Shown: in pieces, positions 1 through 8,892 of the stretch
How the letters are laid out: each line of letters opens with the position of its first letter
Numbering within the stretch: the stretch's first letter is position 1
Made by a program: the position numbers and the translations under genes
Notes under the pieces: model-generated
The model's input: only the letters and a program-made list of their open reading frames with translations
Database searches by the model: none
What the model was told of the DNA's origin: nothing
Assembly: GCF_030766935.1 (NCBI RefSeq)
Contig: NZ_JASERL010000002.1
Location: forward strand, 1,201,241 to 1,265,240
From: Streptomyces sp. KL109B
Lineage (GTDB): Bacteria; Actinomycetota; Actinomycetes; Streptomycetales; Streptomycetaceae
Length of the DNA: 64,000 bases
Direction: 5' to 3'

Positions 1-104
1 TCAGTGGTGTCGTGGGCCGCGGTGCCGGGTGCCCCGCCGACGTGCGGGTCGGGCACCGCCACGGTCTCAGGATCGGTCACAGGCACAGGATCGGTCACCG
101 CCAC
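1..104 (-). CDS. 5' end of an unidentified gene running off the left edge
   Basis: Reading leftward from GTG at 104 gives 34 codons with no stop before the window edge, beginning MAVTDPVPVTDPETVAVPDP. A GGGAGG ribosome site lies ten bases upstream of the GTG, which is why I accept this start. The N-terminus is rich in Pro, Val and Asp and shows no recognisable domain or clear signal peptide, so I do not assign a function. In S. coelicolor the far side of hflX carries, from memory, a siderophore synthetase cluster (SCO5799-5801). The gene could be its first member, but nothing in these 104 bases proves it. It is divergent from the peptidase gene at 536. Confidence 0.6.
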   Translation of the reverse strand, partial: MAVTDPVPVTDPETVAVPDPHVGGAPGTAAHDTT

Positions 105-535
105 GGCTGTTGGTCCTCCCGCTGGATATACGGCCGAAAAGGTTCCTCGACTCACCGATCCGTACGGCGAGTTGGCGTGCGCGCAGCCGTGGACCGTCCT
201 GCCGGTGGGCCAGGACGGTCCGGGGCTGAACGTCGACTGCGGTTCCCCCGTACGTACCAACGACGGGGCGAGCGGAGGAACACGGCTCGTACGGGACTCA
301 TGAGCAGACCTTTGCCCGGTGTCCGCGCCCGGCGCCTCGTGGGCCCCCACGCGCCGCGCTTCAACGATCCGTACAGGCAGGAAGATCCCTCCGTGACGGA
401 ACCGTTGCGGCTTTGTCGGTCGTCGCCTACGGCACCGGCATAGGGTGGTGTGCCGTTCGGGGGGAGAGGCAGTGCCTCGCGTCCACCGCACACGCAGGCA
501 GTTCCACCATTTCGAAACCCAGGGGGATTCACGAC
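105..535. other. Intergenic region between divergent genes, containing a strong hairpin
   Basis: This 431-base stretch separates two divergent genes and should carry both promoters. The clearest structure is a perfect 11-base inverted repeat, GGACCGTCCTG at 191-201 and CAGGACGGTCC at 211-221, with a 9-base loop and no T-run. A TAGGGT (441-446) looks like a Streptomyces -10 box for the rightward gene but has no convincing -35. Open frames here (for example 4-303 on the plus strand) have no ribosome site and poor codon pattern, and I do not call them genes. Confidence 0.5.
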
Positions 536-1762
536 ATGCGACCCATACGCCCGCAGTTCGCCGCACGCCGTTCTCGGGGCGTGCGCAGCAGAACGTCCCC
601 CGTGGCGGCGGCGGTTGCGCTCGGTGCGGTACTCGCCCTGACCGCCACGGCGTGCGGTCCGGGCGAGGACAACGCGAACGACAAGCCGACCGCCTCGGCG
701 ACCGCGGGCGGCGGCGGCACGTTCAAGATTCCGGACGACATCAAGGACCGGCTCAAGGAGCACGGGATCGATCCGGACAAGTGGAAGGACGGCGAGTGGA
801 AGAACTGGGACAAGGACAAGTGGCTGCGTGAGGCGCAGGACTTCGTCAACCCGATCATCGCCGGCCTGTGGGACTCGGCCCGAATGCGGGACGCGGACAA
901 GAACCCCGGTGGCGAGGTCGACGAGAACGACCTCTCCGGCGACCAGGGTGTGACGGACCCGGAGCCGAGGCCGGTGTCGGCGGCGGGCGTCGGCACCCCG
1001 TACCACGCGAACGCTCCGTACGCGGGCAAGCTGTTCTTCGACGGGCCCAAGGGTTCGATGGTCTGCTCGGCGACCGTGGTCACCGATCCCGCGCACCCCG
1101 GCAAGTCCAACATGCTCTGGACGGCGGGCCACTGCGTGCACGCGGGCAAGAACGGCGGCTGGTACCGCAACATCGCGTTCGTACCCTCGTACAACAACGG
1201 TGGAAAGTCCGCGCAGGAGCTGCAGGGCGCGCCCAGGAGCGAGGTCGCTCCGTACGGCGTGTGGTGGGGCGACGCGGCGCTGACCTCGGACCAGTGGATC
1301 GCGCAGGGCGGGCCGAGCGGCGGCGCGGGCGCGCCGTACGACTTCGCGGTCATCCATGTGACGCCGGAGAAGGGCGGCACCACCAAGTCCCTGGAGGAGA
1401 CGGTGGGTGCGGCGCTTCCGGTTGACTTCAACGCACCGGCGGTGCCGAAGATCTCGCGGCTGACGGCGAAGGGCTACCCTGCCGCCGCGCCGTTCGACGG
1501 GCAGAAGCTGTACCAGTGCGCGGACCGGCCGGGCCGGCTGTCGCTGAACGACACGGACCCGACGATGTACCGCGTCGGCTGCACCATGACCGGCGGTTCC
1601 TCCGGCGGTGGCTGGATCGGCACGGGCTCGGACGGCAAGCCCGCCCTGGTGTCCAACACCTCGATCGGCCCGGTGACGGCGGGCTGGCTCGCGGGCCCGC
1701 GGCTCGGCAAGGAGGCCAAGGGGATCTATGACTCGGTGAGCAGGAAGTTCGCCGGTCAGTAG
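536..1762 (+). CDS. Trypsin-like serine peptidase, secreted lipoprotein
   Basis: 408 residues. The N-terminus has an Arg-rich n-region, a hydrophobic stretch and a lipobox LTATAC near residue 38, so the protein is probably anchored outside the membrane by a lipidated cysteine. A chymotrypsin-fold catalytic triad is visible: His in WTAGHC (about residue 198), Asp in YDFAVIHV (about 267) and Ser in GGSSGGGW (about 355). The segment between lipobox and protease domain is charged and Lys/Asp-rich. The ATG at 536 is preceded by AGGGGG at good spacing. It is transcribed alone and closed by the terminator at 1784-1815. The substrate is unknown; related Streptomyces proteins are annotated as V8-like Glu-specific endopeptidase/trypsin family. 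Confidence 0.85.
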   Translation: MRPIRPQFAARRSRGVRSRTSPVAAAVALGAVLALTATACGPGEDNANDKPTASATAGGGGTFKIPDDIKDRLKEHGIDPDKWKDGEWKNWDKDKWLREAQDFVNPIIAGLWDSARMRDADKNPGGEVDENDLSGDQGVTDPEPRPVSAAGVGTPYHANAPYAGKLFFDGPKGSMVCSATVVTDPAHPGKSNMLWTAGHCVHAGKNGGWYRNIAFVPSYNNGGKSAQELQGAPRSEVAPYGVWWGDAALTSDQWIAQGGPSGGAGAPYDFAVIHVTPEKGGTTKSLEETVGAALPVDFNAPAVPKISRLTAKGYPAAAPFDGQKLYQCADRPGRLSLNDTDPTMYRVGCTMTGGSSGGGWIGTGSDGKPALVSNTSIGPVTAGWLAGPRLGKEAKGIYDSVSRKFAGQ

Positions 1763-1783
1763 GCCACGACCGCACGCACGACC

Positions 1784-1815
1784 GAGCCCCTCTCCGGTGG
1801 ACCGGAGAGGGGCTC
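1784..1815 (+). terminator. Rho-independent terminator after the peptidase gene
   Basis: GAGCCCCTCTCCGGT (1784-1798) is followed after two bases by its perfect reverse complement (1801-1815), and then by AGCCTTTGT. The stem is 15 pairs. It lies between the convergent peptidase gene and hflX and can serve both strands. Confidence 0.85.
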
Positions 1816-1857
1816 AGCCTTTGTACGTACGAGCCCGTCAGCCCGCGGCGCGAGTTC

Positions 1858-3366
1858 TCAACCCGCGACGGACGCCGGAACGTACGGCGCGAGTTCCGCC
1901 GCGAGTTCCTCGTGGACGCGTGCCTTCAGGAGCGTGCCCTCCGGGGTGTGCTCCTCGGAGATCACCTCGCCGTCGGCGTGCGCCCGCGCGACCAGCTGGC
2001 CGTGCGTGTACGGCACGAGGGCCTCGATCTCGACCGCGGGGCGCGGCAGTTCGTCGTCGATGAGCTGGAGCAGCTCCTCGATGCCCTGGCCCGAGCGGGC
2101 CGAGACGGCGATCGCGCGCTTCTCCACGCGCAGCAGCCGCTGCAGCACCAACGGGTCGGCCGCGTCCGCCTTGTTGACCACCACGATCTCGGGCACGTTC
2201 GTCGCGCCGACGTCGCGGATGACCTCGCGTACGGAGGCGAGCTGCTCCTCCGGCGCCGGGTGCGAACCGTCGACCACGTGCAGGATCAGGTCGGAGTCGC
2301 CGACCTCCTCCATGGTGGAGCGGAACGCCTCGACGAGGTGGTGCGGCAGGTGTCGTACGAAGCCGACCGTGTCGGCCAGCGTGTACAGCCGGCCGCTCGG
2401 GGTCTCGGCCCGGCGCACGGTCGGGTCGAGGGTGGCGAACAGCGCGTTCTCCACCAGCACGCCCGCGCCCGTGAGGCGGTTGAGGAGCGAGGACTTGCCG
2501 GCGTTCGTGTACCCGGCGATGGCCACCGAGGGCACCTTGTGCCTGCGGCGCTCCTGGCGCTTGATGTCGCGGCCGGTCTTCATCTCCGCGATCTCACGGC
2601 GCATCTTCGCCATCTTCTCGCGGATCCGGCGCCGGTCCGTCTCGATCTTGGTCTCGCCGGGACCACGGGTGGCCATGCCGCCGCCCGAGGAGCCGGAGCC
2701 ACCGCCACCCATCTGCCGGGACAGCGACTGACCCCAACCACGCAGGCGCGGCAGCATGTACTGCATCTGCGCGAGCGCGACCTGCGCCTTGCCCTCTCGG
2801 GACTTGGCGTGCTGGGCGAAGATGTCGAGGATCAGGGCGGTGCGGTCGACCACCTTGACCTTGACGACGTCTTCGAGGTGGATGAGCTGGCCGGGGCTGA
2901 GCTCACCGTCGCACACGACGGTGTCCGCTCCGGTCTCGAGCACGATGTCGCGCAGCTCCATGGCCTTGCCGGAGCCGATGTACGTCGCCGCGTCGGGCTT
3001 GTCGCGGCGCTGGATGACGCCGTCGAGCACGAGCGCGCCCGCCGTCTCGGCGAGGGCGGCGAGCTCCGCGAGAGAGTTCTCCGCGTCATGAACCGTTCCC
3101 GACGTCCACACGCCGACGAGGACCACGCGCTCCAGGCGGAGCTGTCGGTACTCGACCTCGGTGACGTCCTCGAGTTCGGTGGAGAGGCCCGCGACGCGGC
3201 GCAGAGCCGCGCGCTCGGAGCGGTCGAACTGCTCGCCGTCCCGCTCTCCGTCGATCTCGTGGCTCCAGGCGACGTCCTCTTCCATCAGGGCATCGGCCCG
3301 AAGACTCTCGGGGTTGTTCTGCGCCATGTGCTGCGCGTCCTGGGAAGGGGAAGAAGAGGAGGTCAT
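1858..3366 (-). CDS. hflX: GTPase HflX, ribosome-associated
   Basis: 502 residues. HflX binds the large ribosomal subunit and, in other bacteria, splits stalled or stress-inactivated ribosomes. The family N-terminal domain (from about residue 75) leads into a coiled linker with a Gly/Ser-rich loop (SRQMGGGGSGSSGGG) and the TRGPGETKIETDRR motif. The G domain follows with P-loop GYTNAGKSSLLN, DTVGFVRHLP (G3) and NKAD (G4). I start at ATG 3366 because AAGGA lies just upstream; a further in-frame start exists at 3420 without a ribosome site. The acidic N-terminal extension of about 70 residues is typical of actinobacterial HflX. It is followed by a terminator and preceded by about 210 bases before the M1 peptidase. 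Confidence 0.95.
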   Translation of the reverse strand: MTSSSSPSQDAQHMAQNNPESLRADALMEEDVAWSHEIDGERDGEQFDRSERAALRRVAGLSTELEDVTEVEYRQLRLERVVLVGVWTSGTVHDAENSLAELAALAETAGALVLDGVIQRRDKPDAATYIGSGKAMELRDIVLETGADTVVCDGELSPGQLIHLEDVVKVKVVDRTALILDIFAQHAKSREGKAQVALAQMQYMLPRLRGWGQSLSRQMGGGGSGSSGGGMATRGPGETKIETDRRRIREKMAKMRREIAEMKTGRDIKRQERRRHKVPSVAIAGYTNAGKSSLLNRLTGAGVLVENALFATLDPTVRRAETPSGRLYTLADTVGFVRHLPHHLVEAFRSTMEEVGDSDLILHVVDGSHPAPEEQLASVREVIRDVGATNVPEIVVVNKADAADPLVLQRLLRVEKRAIAVSARSGQGIEELLQLIDDELPRPAVEIEALVPYTHGQLVARAHADGEVISEEHTPEGTLLKARVHEELAAELAPYVPASVAG

Positions 3367-3579
3367 TGGATCCTTACGTCTGTGGGATTCGGGATACGTG
3401 ACGGGCGCCTCGCCCGTCATCTTTCACAACGCGCGGACCACTCGGGGGATTCCCGCGATTCCCGCGAGGGCCGATCCGCGGGGCCCGCGCCGTCGACATC
3501 GTCGATGTTCGCACGGTACGGGGCGTCTCGTCACTCGGATTTTTCCCGCTGTGACCGGGTCGACGCCCCGCGCTCGCGG

Positions 3580-5052
3580 CTATTTCGGCACCGGGTCGGA
3601 CGTCCACTTCGGGTGCCCCGGCATGGGCGGGGTCTTCTTCCCGTACAGCCAGGCGTCGAAGAAGCCGCTCAGGTCCTGCCCGGCGATCTGGGAGGCGAGC
3701 CTGGTGAAGTCCGCGGTCGTGGCGGTGGAGTCACGGTGCGTACCCACCCACGCGCGCTCCAGGCGCTGGAAGGCGTCCTTGCCGATCTCCTGGCGCAGGG
3801 CGTAGAGGACGAGGGCGCTGCCGTCGTAGACGACGGGCCTGAAGATGCTGATCTTGCCGCCGGAGGGTGCCTTGGGCCTGGCGGGCGGTCCGCCCTCGGC
3901 GCGCCAGGCGTCGGAGGCGCGGTAGGCGGAGCGCATCCGCTTCTCCATGGGCTGGTCGGCCTTCTCCTCGGCATACAGGGACTCGTACCAGGTGGCGTGG
4001 CCTTCGTTGAGCCACAGGTCGGACCAGGTGCGGGGGCTGACGCTGTCGCCGAACCACTGGTGCGCCAGCTCATGCACCATGATCGATTCGATGTACCACT
4101 TCGGGTAGCCGTCCCGCAGGAACAGGTCTCTCTCGAAGAGAGAGAGCGTTTGCGTCTCGAGCTCGAAGCCGGTGGACGCGTGGGCCATCAGCAGCCCGTA
4201 GTTCTCGAAGGGGTAGCGCCCGACCTTCCCCTCCATCCAGGAGATCTGGCCCGGCGTCTTCTTGAGCCACGGCCGCAGCGCCTTGGCGTCCTTGGCCGGT
4301 ACGACATCGCGTACGGGAAGTCCGTGCGGCCCCTCCTGGTGCAGCACGGCGGAGCGCCCGATGGAGACCTGGGCGAGTTCCGTGGCCATGGGGTGGGCGG
4401 TGCGGTAGGCCCACTGCGTGGCGCCTCCTTGTCGCGTCTTCGCGACAGGAAGGCCGTTGGCGACGGCCGTGTACCCCTTGGGGGCGGTGATACGGAAGGT
4501 GAAGTAGGCCTTGTCGGAGGGGTGGTCGTTGGACGGGAACACGCGGTGCCCGGCGTCGGCCTGGTTGGCCATCGCGAGCCCGTCCTTGGTGCGCACCCAG
4601 CCGTTCTCCTTCTTGCCCGGCCGCGGGTCACTGGTGTGCCGCACGGTGACGTCGAGCGACTTCCCCGCGGCCACGGGCCGGTCGGGCGTGACGATGAGGT
4701 CCTCGCCGCTGCTGGTGAAGTGCGCCGACGCCCCGTTGACCAGCACCGAACTCACGGTGCCGTGCGAGAAGTCGAGGTTGATCCGGTCGAGCCGGGAGGT
4801 CGCCCGCGCGTCGATCTTCGTGATGGCGCTGAGGGGCTTGCTGTTGTCACCGTGGTACGTGAAGGAGATGTCGTAGTCGGTGACGTCGTAGCCCGGGTTG
4901 CCCAGGTGCGGGAAGAGCCGGTCGCCGATGCCGAGCGGCTCGGCGGGTCCTGGCGCGGCCGCGGCGACGAGGGCGAGCGAGGCGCCGGCGGCGAGCAGCG
5001 CGGCCGCGCGGGGCGTTCGGGAACTTCGGGACCTTCGGGAACTGGGCAGCAT
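3580..5052 (-). CDS. Secreted M1-family zinc metallopeptidase
   Basis: 490 residues with an Ala-rich signal peptide (about residues 1-37) and no lipobox cysteine. The zinc site HELAHQWFGD is followed by WLNEGHATW, which supplies the third zinc ligand Glu in the usual spacing for gluzincins. The upstream beta-sheet domain (GYDVTDYDISFTY) is typical of M1 aminopeptidases. At 490 residues it lacks the large C-terminal helical domain of the 850-residue PepN type, and resembles the short secreted M1 enzymes common in Streptomyces. A role in nutrient peptide breakdown is likely but not shown. The ATG at 5052 starts directly at the signal peptide. Confidence 0.9.
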   Translation of the reverse strand: MLPSSRRSRSSRTPRAAALLAAGASLALVAAAAPGPAEPLGIGDRLFPHLGNPGYDVTDYDISFTYHGDNSKPLSAITKIDARATSRLDRINLDFSHGTVSSVLVNGASAHFTSSGEDLIVTPDRPVAAGKSLDVTVRHTSDPRPGKKENGWVRTKDGLAMANQADAGHRVFPSNDHPSDKAYFTFRITAPKGYTAVANGLPVAKTRQGGATQWAYRTAHPMATELAQVSIGRSAVLHQEGPHGLPVRDVVPAKDAKALRPWLKKTPGQISWMEGKVGRYPFENYGLLMAHASTGFELETQTLSLFERDLFLRDGYPKWYIESIMVHELAHQWFGDSVSPRTWSDLWLNEGHATWYESLYAEEKADQPMEKRMRSAYRASDAWRAEGGPPARPKAPSGGKISIFRPVVYDGSALVLYALRQEIGKDAFQRLERAWVGTHRDSTATTADFTRLASQIAGQDLSGFFDAWLYGKKTPPMPGHPKWTSDPVPK

Positions 5053-5138
5053 GACTTACCGCTATCAGCGCCCGCCCTTGTACGTGGTGCGGGGCGCGCC
5101 GCACCACCCGAACGAGGGTTCTGGGTGGGCGGTTGGAC

Positions 5139-7262
5139 CTACAGGGCGCCCGCCGCCGCGTGCCGCGTGCGCCCGACGTCGTACACGCCCGGCACATTGC
5201 GCATGGCCCGCATGAGGCCCTGGAGGTGTCCTGCGTCCGGGAGTTGGAGCGTGTACGTGTGCCGGACGCGGCCCTGGTCGGGCGGGTCGACGGTCGCCGA
5301 GATGATGGCGACGCCCTCCAGCGCTATGGCCTCGGTCAGGTCGGCGAGCAGGTGCGGGCGGCTGAAGGACTCGGCGATGAGGGTCACCCGGTACTCGGCG
5401 GCCTCGGCGTCCGCCCAGCGCACACCCACCTCGGCGCGTCCTGCGTCCTTCATGCGCGCCACTCCGGAGCAGGCGACGCGGTGCACGGTGACGACTCCGC
5501 CGCGTACGGAGAACCCGGTGACCTCGTCCGGCGGTACGGGCGTACAACAGCCCGCGAGCCGCACCGTGGCGCCCGGCTGGTCGACCACGGCGTTCGCCGT
5601 CGAGGGGCGCGCCGAGGGGCCGTTGTACGGGGCTCTGGGCGCCGAGGCGGGCGCGCTCGGCCCCTCCGGGTGGGTGGCGAGCCAGCGGCGGATGGCGATG
5701 CGCGCGGCGGGCGTACGGGCGTGGTCGAGCCAGGCGACGGACGGCTCGGAGGCGGCGGCGCCCTCGGCCCCCGCCATGAGCAGCTGCACCGTGTCGCCGT
5801 CGCCGAGGACCGTACTGAGCGTCGCCAGGCGGCCGTTGACACGCGCGCCGATGCAGGCGTGCGCGTCCTCGCCGTACTGCGCGTAGGCGGCGTCTACGCA
5901 ACTGGCGCCCGCGGGGAGGCCGATGGAGCCGCCGTCGGGCCGGAAGACGGTGATCTCGCGGTCCTGGGCGAGGTCCTCGCGCAGCGTCGACCAGAAGGTG
6001 TCGGTGTCCGGCGCGGACTGCTGCCAGTCGAGCAGCCGGTTCAGCCAGCCGGGGCGCGTGGGGTCGGAGCGCTCGCCCACGGTGTCCAGGTGTTCCTCTG
6101 CGGAGGGCGCGTACGGATTGCCGAGCGCCACCACGCCCGCCTCCGCGACCTTGTGCATCTGGTGCGTACGGATGAGGACTTCGGCGACCTCGCCGTCGCC
6201 GCGGGCCACGGCGGTGTGCAGCGACTGGTACAGGTTGAACTTCGGTACGGCGATGAAGTCCTTGAACTCCGAGACCACCGGCGTGAAACAGGTGTGCAGT
6301 TCACCGAGGACTCCGTAGCAGTCCGCGTCCTCGTTCACGAGGACCAGGAGGCGTCCGAAGTCGGCGCCGCGCAGCTCGCCGCGCTTGCGGCGCACCCGGT
6401 GGACGGAGACGAAGTGCCGCGGCCTGATGAGGACTTCGGCACTCAGTCCGGCATCGCGCAGGACGCCGCGCACCTCGGTCGCGAATCCGGCGAGGGAGTC
6501 CTCGGTGCGCTGCGCGTAGGCCGTCATGAGCTCGCGGGTCTGCGTGTGCTCCTCGGGGCGCAGGATCGCGAACACGAGGTCTTCGAGCTCGGTCTTCAGG
6601 GCCTGCACGCCGAGGCGCTCGGCGAGCGGGATCAGGACGTCGCGGGTGACCCTGGCGATCCGTTCCTGCTTCTCCTGGCGCATGACGCCGAGGGTGCGCA
6701 TGTTGTGCAGGCGGTCGGCGAGTTTGATCGACATGACGCGCACGTCGTTTCCGGTCGCCACCAGCATCTTCCGGAACGTCTCCGGCTCGGCCGCCGCTCC
6801 GTAGTCGACCTTCTCCAGCTTGGTGACGCCGTCGACGAGGTAGGCGACCTCCTCGCCGAACTCCTCGCGCACCTGGTCGAGCGTGACCTCGGTGTCCTCG
6901 ACGGTGTCGTGCAGCAGGGAGGCCGTCAGCGTCGTGGTCTCGGCGCCCAGCTCGGCCAGGATCAGCGTCACGGCGAGCGGGTGCGTGATGTACGGCTCGC
7001 CGCTCTTGCGCATCTGGCCCCGGTGCGAGGACTCGGCCAGTACGTAGGCGCGGTGCAGCGGGTCCAGAGCGGCGTCGGGGTAGTGCGCGCGGTGGGCCTC
7101 CGCCACGTGACCGATCGCGTCGGGGAGGCGGCCGCGGGCGGGGGCGCCCAGGAGTGCGGCGCGGCCGAGACGGCGCAGGTCGATCCGGGGGCGGCCACGT
7201 CGACGATGCGATCCGGGCGTGATCGGCCCCGTATTCGCGGGGTTGGTCGCCTCCGCACTCAT
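5139..7262 (-). CDS. rshA: RelA/SpoT homologue (second RSH, RshA-type)
   Basis: 707 residues. RSH proteins make and/or degrade (p)ppGpp. The N-terminal HD hydrolase domain is intact in appearance (HRGQMRKSGEPYITHPLA, then HDTVED). A synthetase-like domain follows (RPRHFVSVHR, then FKDFIAVPKFNLYQSLHT), then TGS (ITVFRPDGGSIGLPAGAS) and an ACT domain at the C-terminus. The synthetase catalytic segment is unusual: where canonical proteins have a DLVGVRVLV-like strand, this one reads GADFGRLLVLV. GGAGG lies just upstream of ATG 7262. S. coelicolor has such a second homologue, rshA, besides relA; I assign the symbol on position and divergence. Whether it can synthesise ppGpp cannot be told from sequence alone. 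Confidence 0.85.
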   Translation of the reverse strand: MSAEATNPANTGPITPGSHRRRGRPRIDLRRLGRAALLGAPARGRLPDAIGHVAEAHRAHYPDAALDPLHRAYVLAESSHRGQMRKSGEPYITHPLAVTLILAELGAETTTLTASLLHDTVEDTEVTLDQVREEFGEEVAYLVDGVTKLEKVDYGAAAEPETFRKMLVATGNDVRVMSIKLADRLHNMRTLGVMRQEKQERIARVTRDVLIPLAERLGVQALKTELEDLVFAILRPEEHTQTRELMTAYAQRTEDSLAGFATEVRGVLRDAGLSAEVLIRPRHFVSVHRVRRKRGELRGADFGRLLVLVNEDADCYGVLGELHTCFTPVVSEFKDFIAVPKFNLYQSLHTAVARGDGEVAEVLIRTHQMHKVAEAGVVALGNPYAPSAEEHLDTVGERSDPTRPGWLNRLLDWQQSAPDTDTFWSTLREDLAQDREITVFRPDGGSIGLPAGASCVDAAYAQYGEDAHACIGARVNGRLATLSTVLGDGDTVQLLMAGAEGAAASEPSVAWLDHARTPAARIAIRRWLATHPEGPSAPASAPRAPYNGPSARPSTANAVVDQPGATVRLAGCCTPVPPDEVTGFSVRGGVVTVHRVACSGVARMKDAGRAEVGVRWADAEAAEYRVTLIAESFSRPHLLADLTEAIALEGVAIISATVDPPDQGRVRHTYTLQLPDAGHLQGLMRAMRNVPGVYDVGRTRHAAAGAL

Positions 7263-7401
7263 GAGCACCTCCGGCTTTGTCGACCGGCGGCGGGCTGGCG
7301 GCGGCACCCGTCCGGACCGGTGCTTGATGCTACCGAGCCCATCACGTGGCGCAGTCCCGCTCTCGCCGAGCGTGAAACGGATCACCCATTCGAGCGAAGG
7401 T

Positions 7402-8271
7402 TCACTGGTTTACGGTTTCGATCGCAGAGAACCAGTCGGCGTCGATGTCACCCTCAGCGACGATCACCGCCGGTCCCGTCATCTCGATCTCGCCGTCCGG
7501 ACGCTCGGTGATCGTCAGCCTGCCACCGGGCAGATCGATCTCGTACGTGACAGAAGACCCGGTCACGGCCGGGTCCAGGCCGTCCCTGCGGGCGGCCGCG
7601 ACGGCCACGGCGCAGGCGCCGGTGCCGCAGGAGCGGGTCTCGCCCGAGCCGCGCTCGTGCACGCGCATGGCGACGTGCTTCGGGCCGCGGTCGATGACGA
7701 ACTCGACGTTCACACCCTCCGGGTACGCGTTCGCCGGAGCGAAGGCGGGTGCGGCGTACAGGGTGCCCGCGTGCGCGAGGTCGGCCACGAAGGCGACCGC
7801 GTGCGGGTTCCCCATGTTCACGTTCGTCGCGGGCCAGGTCCGCTCGTCGACGGTGACCGTGACGTCGCCCTCGGGGAGCGCCGCCTTGCCCATGCCGACC
7901 GTGATCAGGCCTTCCTTGTCGATGTGCACCGTCTTGACGCCGCCTCGGGTGGCCACGGCGAGGTCGCCCTCGCCGATGTGTCCGGCGTGCTGGAGGTAGC
8001 GGGCGAAGACCCGCACTCCGTTGCCGCACATCTCGGCCACCGAGCCGTCGCCGTTGCGGTAGTCCATGAACCACTCCGCCTCGTCGGCCATGTGCCGCGC
8101 CTCGGGGTGGGCGGCGGCGCGCACGACATGGAGCACACCGTCGGCCCCGATGCCGGCCCGGCGGTCGCACAGGGCGGCGACGGCGGTCGGCGAGAGCGCG
8201 ATGGCGTTCTCCGGATCCGGGATGATCACGAAGTCGTTCTCGGTCCCGTGACCCTTGAGGAAGGTCGTCAT
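7402..8271 (-). CDS. dapF: Diaminopimelate epimerase
   Basis: 289 residues, the usual length. The enzyme interconverts LL- and meso-diaminopimelate for lysine and peptidoglycan synthesis without cofactor, using two cysteines. Both are present: EMCGNGVRVFARYL (first Cys) and SCGTGACAVAVAA (second Cys). The start MTTFLKGHGTENDFV matches actinobacterial DapF. Streptomyces uses LL-DAP in its cell wall, so the epimerase mainly serves lysine and precursor balance. The gene sits alone between RSH and a small membrane protein. Confidence 0.95.
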   Translation of the reverse strand: MTTFLKGHGTENDFVIIPDPENAIALSPTAVAALCDRRAGIGADGVLHVVRAAAHPEARHMADEAEWFMDYRNGDGSVAEMCGNGVRVFARYLQHAGHIGEGDLAVATRGGVKTVHIDKEGLITVGMGKAALPEGDVTVTVDERTWPATNVNMGNPHAVAFVADLAHAGTLYAAPAFAPANAYPEGVNVEFVIDRGPKHVAMRVHERGSGETRSCGTGACAVAVAAARRDGLDPAVTGSSVTYEIDLPGGRLTITERPDGEIEMTGPAVIVAEGDIDADWFSAIETVNQ

Positions 8272-8317
8272 TTCTCGATCGTACGAGATGGGTCGGACAT
8301 CCCGGCCGCCGGTGTGG

Positions 8318-8785
8318 TCAGCGCAACCGTGCGACGCGCCACACCGCGAGCACGGCGACGGCCGCGACCACGACGACGTACGCGCCCACGACCCGCCAGT
8401 CCGGCCAGCTGCCCGAGCCGCGCGGCGGGAGGCCGGGCAGCGTGTAGCCCACCTTGCGGGCCGCCATCATGCCCCAGCCCGCGGCGCAGGAGCTGATCAG
8501 GAGGCCGAGCATGGCCACGACCGCGCCGCCGTCGCCGAACTCGAAGAACAGCGGGAACGCGAACATCAGGGAGCCGATCGCGGCCAGCATCACGATGGGT
8601 GCCAGCTGCCAGATGCGGAGCCTGCGCTGCGGGCGCAGCTCGACCTCGACCTCCTGGGCCTCGTCCTGCGCGGCGAGCTCGTCCACGCTCGGACCGTCGG
8701 CGATCACGCCGTCGGCGGTCGCCTCCGGGCCGTCGGTGCTGAGCTGCTCTCCGCCTGGTGCGGTGTCACGAGGGCCGGCCTCCAT
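8318..8785 (-). CDS. Small integral membrane protein of unknown function
   Basis: 155 residues. An acidic N-terminal tail of about 55 residues is followed by RLRIWQLAPIV and three to four hydrophobic segments (IVMLAAIGSLMFAFPLFF, VVAMLGLLISSCAAGWGMM, VVGAYVVVVAAVAVLAVW), ending WRVARLR. No family is recognised. I start at ATG 8785 because GGGAGG sits ten bases upstream; an upstream start at 8848 has none. It is encoded between miaA and dapF in the same direction, with a gap of about 100 bases to miaA. Confidence 0.75.
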   Translation of the reverse strand: MEAGPRDTAPGGEQLSTDGPEATADGVIADGPSVDELAAQDEAQEVEVELRPQRRLRIWQLAPIVMLAAIGSLMFAFPLFFEFGDGGAVVAMLGLLISSCAAGWGMMAARKVGYTLPGLPPRGSGSWPDWRVVGAYVVVVAAVAVLAVWRVARLR

Positions 8786-8892
8786 CGCCACGCGCCCTCC
8801 CACTCCGGACTCCACTGGTCGATCGATGGTCGATGATGGCACGCCCACAGAGGCCGGGATGACGAGCGGAGCGTCCCGATGCCATCACGTGA

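Noticed and set aside
4..303. 99-codon plus-strand frame at the left edge
   Set aside because: No ribosome site and no domain; it lies antisense to a better supported leftward gene start at 104.
1912..5886. 1324-codon plus-strand open frame across hflX and the M1 peptidase
   Set aside because: Shadow of two clear minus-strand genes; composition and lack of domains show it is not coding.
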